Positions 1-4,628 of a stretch of DNA of 5,158 nt are shown in pieces. The DNA is from DATKZH01 sp964505295 (GTDB lineage Bacteria > Planctomycetota > Planctomycetia > Pirellulales > Thermoguttaceae). Location: the NCBI GenBank assembly GCA_964505295.1, contig CAZDHR010000468.1:1-5158 (forward strand). The letters run 5' to 3'. Below the pieces are notes generated by a model, which worked only from the letters and a program-made list of their open reading frames with translations, ran no database searches and had not been told where the DNA came from. How positions within the stretch are numbered: the first letter of the stretch is position 1; every line of letters begins with the position of its first letter. The position numbers and the translations under genes were made by a program.

Positions 1-15
1 TGGTAAGTCGGTCAT
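1..15 (-). CDS. Possible first five codons of a downstream gene
   Basis: On the minus strand an ATG at 15-13 opens a frame reading M-T-D-L-P before the window ends. A purine-rich GAGAG (complement of 26-30) lies 10 bases upstream, slightly far for a Shine-Dalgarno site. The position and direction fit the next gene of the minus-strand series, beyond the repeat block. Five codons cannot identify a product, and a chance ATG is quite possible. Confidence 0.2.
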
Positions 16-61
16 GGATCGGGATCTCTCACAAGTGGTCGCGTGACGGGGTGAACCAGAT

Positions 62-96
62 GAGGGATAAGGGATGAGGGATGAGGGATAAGGGAT
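62..96. repeat. Heptamer tandem repeat, five perfect GAGGGAT/AAGGGAT units
   Basis: Five adjacent 7-base units, GAGGGAT or AAGGGAT, occupy this stretch without interruption. The complementary form of the same unit recurs at 268-309, so the two blocks are inverted relative to each other and could pair. Degenerate scraps of the motif (GGGAT, CATCCCTT) also appear nearby. No coding signal covers it. It looks like an intergenic low-complexity repeat that expands by slippage or is copied between sites; no function can be read from it. Confidence 0.85.
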
Positions 97-120
97 CACG
101 GATTGGCCTTCATCCCTTCT

Positions 121-195
121 CCGAAACAAATCCGAAACCAAACCGAAACCAAACCGAAACCAAACCGAAACCAAACCGAAACCAAACCGAAACCC
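121..195. repeat. 11-bp tandem repeat (CCGAAACCAAA), about 6.8 copies
   Basis: The unit CCGAAACCAAA repeats from 132 to 186 in five perfect copies. It is preceded by one diverged copy (121-131, CCGAAACAAAT) and followed by a partial one (187-195). The array is centred between the two inverted heptamer blocks. A plus-strand ORF crosses it and would give an N/K/P/T-rich peptide, but the 11-base period is not a multiple of three and the ORF continues antisense through the sulfotransferase, so coding is unlikely. Perfect copies suggest recent expansion. There are no unique spacers, so it is not CRISPR. Confidence 0.9.
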
Positions 196-267
196 ACAAA
201 CTCAGTTCACAAAAAGGGTTACGTAGTCCCGCCCCCTCTCCTTGGTTAATGTCACGGGGACTTCAAC

Positions 268-309
268 ATCTCTTATCTCTCATCCCTTATCCTTTATCTC
301 TCATCCCTC
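268..309. repeat. Heptamer tandem repeat, six units, invading the sulfotransferase 3' end
   Basis: Six 7-base units (ATCTCTT, ATCTCTC, ATCCCTT, ATCCTTT, ATCTCTC, ATCCCTC) run without gaps. They are the reverse complement type of the 62-96 block and slightly more diverged. The array overlaps the 3' end of the sulfotransferase gene: its last four residues (R-D-E-R) and its TAA at 296-294 are spelled by repeat units. Bases 196-267, between the 11-bp array and this block, hold no gene and no motif I recognise. Confidence 0.85.
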
Positions 310-968
310 ACCTCCGCCGGCGGCTCGAACCCAAACCGGGCGACGTCCTCACAGCACAGCTCGCCTACGCCCTTGACGAGGTCGGGCGTCCAGGGCGTCG
401 GGATCTCGGGGTCGGCACCGTTGACGTGGGGCAGGTCGATGGGGTCCAGGTTGCACCGGGCGAGGATCTCGAGCCAGCGGGCCGAAAGATCCTCGAAACG
501 GATGGCTTCGACGCCCAGCTCGCGGCCACAGCGGTCTTGGCAGTAGGTCGGCCAGAACCCGCCCGGCCGGACCCGGGCCGTCGCGCGGGTGAGGTAGAAT
601 ATCTCGATGAACTGGCCGAAATCGAGGGTGGCGACATGGCGAATGTGGTTGCACCAGTCGCGCTGCCAGCGCAGCGGCGCGTCCCAGGTCAGGCCACGGG
701 CGCAGCGGCGGATGTTTCGGTAATCGCTCGCGGCGATCTCCCACGGGCTGCGCACGACGCAGAACCGATAGAGCCGATCCCAGTGGCGGTCCAAAGGTTC
801 CGGGTAGCTGATCGCCTCGCGGACCTGTTCGGCGCCGGCGTGCTTGAGGCCGAAATTGTCTACGATCGCGTGCGGATGGGCAGCCCGCAACAGGGCCTCC
901 GTTATCGACGTGCCCCCGGTCCGCGGAATGTGGAGGAAGACGAAGCGGTGTTTCAGGCTGTAGATCAT
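294..968 (-). CDS. Sulfotransferase family protein (PAPS-dependent type)
   Basis: This 224-residue protein looks like a small carbohydrate or protein sulfotransferase, which would move sulfate from PAPS to a hydroxyl acceptor. Residues 9-21 (FVFLHIPRTGGTS) match the 5'-phosphosulfate loop of the Sulfotransfer_2-like group, where the usual form is HIPKTGGTS; here Arg replaces Lys. Residues 70-83 (CVVRSPWEIAASDY) fit the 3'-phosphate motif, with Arg73, Pro75 and Ser81. Residues 179-183 (LPHVN) and the F-G-F near 212-214 resemble the family's C-terminal region. No signal peptide or membrane segment is visible. The ATG at 968 is chosen because family similarity starts there; the frame is open to 1163 but that extension overlaps the PRT-HAD gene and a repeat. 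No clear Shine-Dalgarno precedes it. The C-terminal R-D-E-R and the stop lie in a heptamer repeat, so the original end may have been replaced. The acceptor is unknown. Confidence 0.82.
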   Translation of the reverse strand: MIYSLKHRFVFLHIPRTGGTSITEALLRAAHPHAIVDNFGLKHAGAEQVREAISYPEPLDRHWDRLYRFCVVRSPWEIAASDYRNIRRCARGLTWDAPLRWQRDWCNHIRHVATLDFGQFIEIFYLTRATARVRPGGFWPTYCQDRCGRELGVEAIRFEDLSARWLEILARCNLDPIDLPHVNGADPEIPTPWTPDLVKGVGELCCEDVARFGFEPPAEVRDER

Positions 969-972
969 GGGT

Positions 973-1002
973 GGTTGAGGGACCAGGGTTGATGGTTGAG
1001 GG
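973..1002. repeat. Short direct repeat (GGTTGAGGG x2) filling the intergenic gap
   Basis: GGTTGAGGG occurs at 973-981 and again at 994-1002, with related GGGTTGATGG text between them. It fills almost the whole 34-base gap between the PRT-HAD stop (TAA, 1005-1003) and the sulfotransferase start at 968. The second copy abuts that stop codon directly. In mRNA sense it reads as C/A-rich CCCTCAACC units, which leaves no ribosome binding site for the sulfotransferase. Confidence 0.7.
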
Positions 1003-1965
1003 TTACAAAACTCTCTGGATTTGCGGACAGAGAACGGGCCGGCCCGTCGCGTCGCGGATCGCGCGGGCCTGGGCCGGTTCGCTCTCGACGAAGAGCCGGG
1101 CGTCGGAGGCTGCGTAGACCGACGCCTTGAAGTCGGCCACCTTCTCCGGCCACCTCTCGGCACGCTCGGCTTGCGACGACCACGGCCCCATCACCAGCTT
1201 TCCGTAGCGGATACCATGCCGGCGGAGCCAGGCTTCGGTCGGCTCGCGGTACTTTTCGAGGCGTGCGGTGACGATCAGGGGGACCGGGGCGAACACGGGG
1301 CGTTGGATCGGCAGGACAGACTCCTTCCACTTGCGATAAGCGGGGCCGTCGTCGTCCGCCTCGGGCGGGCACTCCTCGCACAACACGCCGTCGAGGTCGG
1401 TGGCCAGGTGCGCGGCCAGACCCGTGTTGAACAGGTTCCATTCGAGGTAATGGTAGCCCGGGTAGATCGCGCCCGGGTAGTCGACGAAGCGGCGCGCGTC
1501 GGGGTGGCAGTAGACGGCCGCGGTGAGGATCTTGGCGTCGGGCCACCGGGCGGCGACGTGTGGCACGAGCTTGCGCATGGAGACGCCGAATCGGGCCGTG
1601 TCGTCGACGATCGCGATCACGCGGGGCGGCGGCTCGGGCGACCCAAGCGTGGTCTGTATGCGCCAGCCGTGCCCGACGTAGACGACCGGCGAGGGCTCGT
1701 GCAGGGGCGAGGCCCCGGTCGAGTAGAGGGGCACGTGCAAGAGAGTGGCCAGGTGGACGGCCGGGAGCATGCCCGACCGGGCCACGCCCACGATCGCGTC
1801 GATCTCGGCCGGGAGCCGCATGGCCAGCCGGGCCGTCTGGTCGACCAGGTCGCGGGTGGTCACGTAGCGCTCCGGCGGGACTTGGTCGATCGGCCGGTCG
1901 TCGGCCGGCGCCGGAGCCGGTGTCGTGCCGGTGCTTGTCGATGCGTTCAGGTAGATGGGAATCAT
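1003..1965 (-). CDS. Phosphoribosyltransferase-HAD phosphatase fusion protein
   Basis: A 320-residue two-domain enzyme. Residues about 30-170 look like a type I phosphoribosyltransferase: VGVARSGMLPA (59-69), then a PRPP-binding loop IAIVDDTARFGVSM (117-130) with the paired acidic residues Asp121-Asp122. The loop lacks the canonical TGGT and has F-G-V-S instead. Residues about 185-320 look like a HAD-superfamily phosphatase: TDLDGVL (189-195) supplies the nucleophile and general acid pair Asp190/Asp192, IVTAR supplies Thr233, a Lys at 275 or 280 could be motif III, and FVESEP (292-297) an acidic motif IV. Such a pair could process a phosphoribosylated base and then remove a phosphate, but substrate is unknown. 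The start ATG overlaps the previous stop (ATGA at 1965-1962), and no Shine-Dalgarno is present, so translation is probably coupled. Pro-rich residues 13-30 form a flexible N-terminus. Confidence 0.85.
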   Translation of the reverse strand: MIPIYLNASTSTGTTPAPAPADDRPIDQVPPERYVTTRDLVDQTARLAMRLPAEIDAIVGVARSGMLPAVHLATLLHVPLYSTGASPLHEPSPVVYVGHGWRIQTTLGSPEPPPRVIAIVDDTARFGVSMRKLVPHVAARWPDAKILTAAVYCHPDARRFVDYPGAIYPGYHYLEWNLFNTGLAAHLATDLDGVLCEECPPEADDDGPAYRKWKESVLPIQRPVFAPVPLIVTARLEKYREPTEAWLRRHGIRYGKLVMGPWSSQAERAERWPEKVADFKASVYAASDARLFVESEPAQARAIRDATGRPVLCPQIQRVL

Positions 1966-2600
1966 GGGGGCGGCGTGGTGCTAGTCGGGTCATCGCAGCC
2001 AATGTGAAGTTGTTTGACCATCAGATAACTTGGGTAGGTGTTGCATGGCCAGTAGGGATTACCATAATGGGCGTGTTTGTACCAAAACGGCAGAGTCCAC
2101 TGGCAGTAGTGACAGCCATCGAATTTCGCTCCGTAGACGTACCTGAAAAGTGTTTGTTGGCCACAAACCCATCCGACGGTGGCCTCGACGCAGCAAAAGC
2201 CTGTGCCGAGGGTAGGATGAAATCGGGGGATGAAGCGGACGCTGACGGCGGGATACATGGGCTCCGGGTTGGGCCACGGCGGAGCAGTCGTCGTCGTGCT
2301 GCCGGTGTCCTCGTTGCACGGAGCGTCGATGGCATGCACGAATCCCCCACACCAGTTGAACGGCCCCTCGGAGCCATCGCAGATCCCGCCATAGCTGGCG
2401 ATGGGCCCGCCTCCGCCTGTGGTGGGCCATTGTCCCTCCAACACCGCGTTCGTGCAGTTTTCGCACCATCGGGGGGACCAGCCGCCCGGAACCCAAATCT
2501 CGAAGCGAGCGCGCGCCGGGCTAAAGCCGCCTTGCCAACAGTCCGTGCAATCGTAGCACGTCGGTATTTTGGTATCACAGCAACACCAGAAAAAACTCAC
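1962..2600 (-). CDS. Cys/Trp-rich hypothetical protein, 212 residues
   Basis: No enzyme family is recognised. The protein has 18 Cys in 212 residues and is rich in Trp, Tyr, Gly and Pro. It begins with a cluster (C6-C7-C8, C15, C18, C21), then W-C-E-N-C (45-49), single Cys at 74, 84 and 95, a Thr linker (STTTT, 101-105), and a second part with F-C-C (135-137), C146, G-C-H-Y-C (162-166), C186 and C202. The CxxC-type spacing suggests either metal binding or a disulfide-rich extracellular fold; no signal peptide is present, and the even Cys count would allow full pairing. It ends in a Thr/Pro tail (STTPPP). From memory, planctomycete genomes carry similar Cys-rich proteins with Thr linkers, but I could not check this. 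The GTG start at 2600 is preferred over the upstream in-frame ATG (2699) because it forms a GTGA overlap with the preceding stop and has a purine-rich leader. Its 3' half is less GC-rich than its neighbours. Confidence 0.75.
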   Translation of the reverse strand: MSFFWCCCDTKIPTCYDCTDCWQGGFSPARARFEIWVPGGWSPRWCENCTNAVLEGQWPTTGGGGPIASYGGICDGSEGPFNWCGGFVHAIDAPCNEDTGSTTTTAPPWPNPEPMYPAVSVRFIPRFHPTLGTGFCCVEATVGWVCGQQTLFRYVYGAKFDGCHYCQWTLPFWYKHAHYGNPYWPCNTYPSYLMVKQLHIGCDDPTSTTPPP

Positions 2601-4402
2601 GCCGCCCCCTTTCTCGGCTTGGCTTCCAGCAGCGGCCAGAAGCCGAGGTCGCAGTACGAGCTTCGCCACTTGGCCTTCTTGGCGATCGGGCAACCGCACT
2701 CGGCGCAGTGCTGGTTCGACCGGCTCGGGCAGAGGGAGCAGACATCGAGCCGCGCCTGGAGCTCGTCGGCGGATACGTCGGCGCCGCCGTCCAACACGTG
2801 CTCGGCCGAGTGCTGGAGAAAGTTCTTGGCTCGCTTCGCAAGCGAGGGGAGCGGCCGCTTGTCGACCCGGCTGATGACCGTGAGCCCGTTGTTGTGCTCA
2901 GCCCGGTAGACGACGCCCCACTCCGGGTGCTCGCGCAAGAAGCCACGGAGCGCCACCAAAAGACCCGGGCCGCCGTCCTCGCCCCGCTCGCCGAAAATCT
3001 GCGTGTCGTGCATCGCGATCCAGCGGCGGCACAGGCTGACGTGCCGGTCGAGCTCCTTGGTGAGCTGGGCGGCCGTGTGCTTGGTGTCGATGAAGAGGAG
3101 GTCGCACTCCTCCGGCTCGGCGTCGAGCACATCGGCCTGGCGGAACTGGTAGTCGGTACGGCCCCGCCATCGCTCGAGCAGCTTCACCTGCGTACTCGAC
3201 CGCCGATCGTAGCTCTTGAGGACCGCCGGCTGGCCGGCCAACAGGGCCACGCTGGAGCGGGCGGTCCGCACGCCGAACTCGATCACCGTGTCGCACTGGG
3301 CGGCCAGTTCGCGGAGCTTGGGTAGGTGCTCGTTGATGTCGCTGGGCGTGACCACGAGCTGGGCATAGAGCCCTTCGAGGCTCTTGACGGGGAACTGCGG
3401 CGGGCGCCCCCGGCCTTGTGCCGGGGGAGAATGCGCCGGGACAAGCCCGGCGGCTCTTCCGCAGCCGCCTTGCCGGGGAGCCGGCTTGGCCTTTCCCGGC
3501 GGCTCCGTGTGCGCCACCGGATCGCTCACCAAGAAATCCCACTCGGCGACCGAAAGCGTTGTCGTGGGCGGGTCGGCCGGCCGACCGTCGAGCCGCTTCT
3601 CGGGCCGGCCCTCGACGAAGTGCCGGCGAACGCGGTCGAGCGAGAGGCCCAGCTCGTTGTGCTCGAGCACGTAGTTGCGGACCTTCGACCACTGGCGCAG
3701 CGGATAGTGTCGCCCCGCGGCCGGAACCCCGAAGTAGTGCAACCAGCGAACCGCGGGCAGGCAGAGGCAGCGTGCGCCGGCCTGCCGATACTTCTCGTGG
3801 ATGTAGAACTCCTCGCCGCCGAACTCGCGATGGTGCCCGTTGAACCCGGGCCAGGCGTCTTTCCGCGAGCTGAACAGCCCGAGGCCCATCGCGGCGATCT
3901 CGAACGGTTCGGCGCCCGGATCGTCGCCAGCCGGATGGTGGCCCCACACGCCCCACATGTCGCGCGACCAGACGTCGTCAAAGTGCGTGGCCATCACTTG
4001 CTGGTGATCGCCGAGCATCGGCCCGGAGAGCAGATTCGGGCAATCGGGGTGCTCGGCGTAGAACGCCCGCAGCGCGCCGATCGAGCCGGGCGCCAGGAGC
4101 ACGTGGGAGTCGAGGCACAAAACCGCCTCGCGGGTCGCCTCGCGGAAGATTCTGTCGCGCGGGTAGCTCGTGCCGACCACCTCGCCGGCGGCCACGTACC
4201 GGGCCTCGACGCCGGGGACCTGCGCCGCCCGGCCGGAGAGCGCTTTCAAGGATTTCGACACGGGCCCGCCCGGCTGGTTGTCGATCACCAGGATCTCGCA
4301 GCCCTGCACGTCCTCGCGGTGGTGCAACAAGAGCGACTGGACCGTGAACCAAGTGCCGGCCAGGTCGTCGAACGTGGCGGTGCCGATCGTGAGGGGAGTC
4401 AT
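2597..4402 (-). CDS. Glycosyltransferase-methyltransferase-zinc ribbon fusion, 601 residues
   Basis: Three modules are visible. Residues 1-245 form a GT-A glycosyltransferase: an N-terminal nucleotide-binding strand ending in VIDNQ (39-43), a metal motif CLDSH (96-100) of DxH type, and MGLGLFSSRKDAWPGF (172-187) followed by FGGEEFYIHEKYRQAG (194-209) and WLHYF (220-224). DxH plus a GGE segment and a later His recall GT27 polypeptide GalNAc-transferases, although ordinary GT2 membership is not excluded. Residues 340-510 form a class I SAM-dependent methyltransferase of the Methyltransf_24/CmcI-like kind: VIEFGVRTARSS (373-384), acidic Asp399, LLFIDTKH (435-442) and MHDTQIFG (464-471). Residues 515-601 hold a basic helix and a Cys cluster (C555, C558, C566, C569, C571, C584) ending in LGFW, resembling small zinc ribbons seen in phage and planctomycete proteins. 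Residues about 300-338 are a Pro/Gly/Arg linker encoded by hairpins. No signal or membrane segment is seen, so it is probably cytoplasmic. The ATG has a GAAAGG site six bases upstream. Confidence 0.9.
   Translation of the reverse strand: MTPLTIGTATFDDLAGTWFTVQSLLLHHREDVQGCEILVIDNQPGGPVSKSLKALSGRAAQVPGVEARYVAAGEVVGTSYPRDRIFREATREAVLCLDSHVLLAPGSIGALRAFYAEHPDCPNLLSGPMLGDHQQVMATHFDDVWSRDMWGVWGHHPAGDDPGAEPFEIAAMGLGLFSSRKDAWPGFNGHHREFGGEEFYIHEKYRQAGARCLCLPAVRWLHYFGVPAAGRHYPLRQWSKVRNYVLEHNELGLSLDRVRRHFVEGRPEKRLDGRPADPPTTTLSVAEWDFLVSDPVAHTEPPGKAKPAPRQGGCGRAAGLVPAHSPPAQGRGRPPQFPVKSLEGLYAQLVVTPSDINEHLPKLRELAAQCDTVIEFGVRTARSSVALLAGQPAVLKSYDRRSSTQVKLLERWRGRTDYQFRQADVLDAEPEECDLLFIDTKHTAAQLTKELDRHVSLCRRWIAMHDTQIFGERGEDGGPGLLVALRGFLREHPEWGVVYRAEHNNGLTVISRVDKRPLPSLAKRAKNFLQHSAEHVLDGGADVSADELQARLDVCSLCPSRSNQHCAECGCPIAKKAKWRSSYCDLGFWPLLEAKPRKGAA
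2605..2613 (-). promoter_or_regulatory. Shine-Dalgarno-like GAAAGGGGG before the GTG start at 2600
   Basis: The minus strand reads GAAAGGGGG, then CGGC, then GTG. This purine run lies within the end of the glycosyltransferase gene and four bases before the GTG. Together with the GTGA overlap it decides the start of the Cys-rich gene against the longer ATG start at 2699, which would overlap the upstream zinc-ribbon coding region by about 100 bases. Confidence 0.5.
3407..3485. repeat. Array of four GC-rich hairpins inside the glycosyltransferase gene
   Basis: Four consecutive palindromes lie in 79 bases: CCCCCGGC-cttgt-GCCGGGGG (3407-3427, perfect 8-bp stem), GCCGGG-acaag-CCCGGC (3435-3451), GGCGGCT/AGCCGCC (3449-3469, seven-base loop) and GCCGG-ggag-CCGGC (3472-3485 with 5-bp stem). 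The first two have complementary loops (CTTGT and ACAAG), so they look like inverted copies of one element. They encode residues about 306-333 of the fusion, exactly the low-complexity linker between the glycosyltransferase and methyltransferase domains. The form recalls REP-like palindromic units, but here they are in frame within a gene. Confidence 0.8.
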
Positions 4403-4408
4403 CGCGGA

Positions 4409-4414
4409 CCTTTC
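4409..4414 (-). promoter_or_regulatory. Shine-Dalgarno site GAAAGG for the glycosyltransferase fusion
   Basis: The minus strand reads GAAAGG, six bases (TCCGCG), then ATG at 4402. Sequence and spacing are good and support this ATG. It is the best ribosome binding site in the window, fitting a gene that begins after a real gap instead of by coupling. No convincing -35/-10 promoter was found in the gap. Confidence 0.6.
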
Positions 4415-4422
4415 AAGAGTGA

Positions 4423-4517
4423 TCTCGCCAAGACGCCAAGACGCAGAGAAAGTGAGAGAATGCAGCGCCTTTTATTCCAATTCTTATTCCTTTGCGTCTT
4501 TGCACCTTGGCGAGAGA
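4423..4517. repeat. Imperfect inverted repeat built on CTCGCCAAG...AAGACGC
   Basis: The left arm (4423-4452) starts TCTCGCCAAGACGCCAAGAC. The right arm (4490-4517), read in reverse complement, starts TCTCGCCAAGGTGCAAAGAC. Over roughly the first 22 bases of the stem only about three positions differ. The arms enclose a 37-base AT-richer loop. The left arm also carries an internal direct repeat (GCCAAGAC). From memory, sequences of the type 'CTTGGCG-TCTTTGCG' are dispersed in intergenic regions of several bacterial phyla. The right arm encodes the end of the 47-residue ORF (4484-4627). There is no U-run after the stem, so it is not a standard intrinsic terminator. Confidence 0.75.
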
Positions 4518-4627
4518 ATTTCTGTCGGGTACCCAAACGTCTCGCAGTCGGCCGCGTACAGCTCGGCGACGTGGGCGGCCAGGTCGGGGATGTCATAGTG
4601 CCCGCGCTGGTGATTGAGCGCGGTCAT
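4484..4627 (-). CDS. 47-residue ORF, probable C-terminal remnant of a sulfotransferase
   Basis: The ATG at 4627 begins one base after the stop of the preceding gene (TGA-C-ATG). The peptide contains PDLAAHVAELYAADCETFGY (14-33). Against PDLVKGVGELCCEDVARFGF (195-214) of the sulfotransferase at 294-968 this gives nine identities in 20 with no gap (P, D, L, V, E, L, D, F, G) plus Tyr/Phe at the end. An Asn at residue 5 may match Asn183 there. The PAPS-binding loops are absent, and the upstream frame shows no sulfotransferase sequence, so it cannot be an active enzyme. Its last eight or so residues and TAA come from the right arm of the inverted repeat. It is either a fragment left after the Cys-rich gene replaced the rest, or a genuine small protein; I favour the former. 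No strong Shine-Dalgarno is visible. Confidence 0.45.
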   Translation of the reverse strand: MTALNHQRGHYDIPDLAAHVAELYAADCETFGYPTEILSPRCKDAKE

Positions 4628-4628
4628 G

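Larger units (their letters stand above)
16..293. other. Gene-free region of nested low-complexity repeats
   Basis: About 280 bases after the sulfotransferase stop hold no supported gene. The order is a heptamer block, a central 11-bp array and the inverted heptamer block, which gives a symmetric arrangement of about 250 bases. Transcribed from the minus strand, the outer blocks could form a long imperfect stem enclosing the 11-bp array. No intrinsic terminator (GC stem followed by a U-run) and no convincing promoter was seen. Confidence 0.6.

Noticed and set aside
121..195. CRISPR-like array
   Set aside because: The 11-base units are contiguous with no unique spacers, and no cas gene is present.
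81..992. Long plus-strand ORF (303 codons) starting in the repeats
   Set aside because: It runs antisense to the sulfotransferase, starts in heptamer and 11-bp repeats, and gives a low-complexity product; the minus frame has clear PAPS-binding motifs.
969..1163. N-terminal extension of the sulfotransferase to the ATG at 1163
   Set aside because: The extra 65 residues are low complexity and encoded by the end of PRT-HAD and the GGTTGAGGG repeat; family similarity begins at the ATG at 968.
965..2002. Minus-strand ORF of 345 codons overlapping PRT-HAD
   Set aside because: Arg/Pro-rich frame-shifted copy of the PRT-HAD region with no domain signal.
1021..2909. Long overlapping plus-strand ORFs opposite PRT-HAD, the Cys-rich gene and the fusion's 3' end
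   Set aside because: They are Arg/Ala/Gly-rich shadows caused by high GC; the opposite strand holds recognisable domains and coupled start/stop pairs.
3407..3427. Intrinsic transcription terminator at the perfect 8-bp hairpin
   Set aside because: It lies inside an intact coding frame and has no T-run on either strand after the stem.
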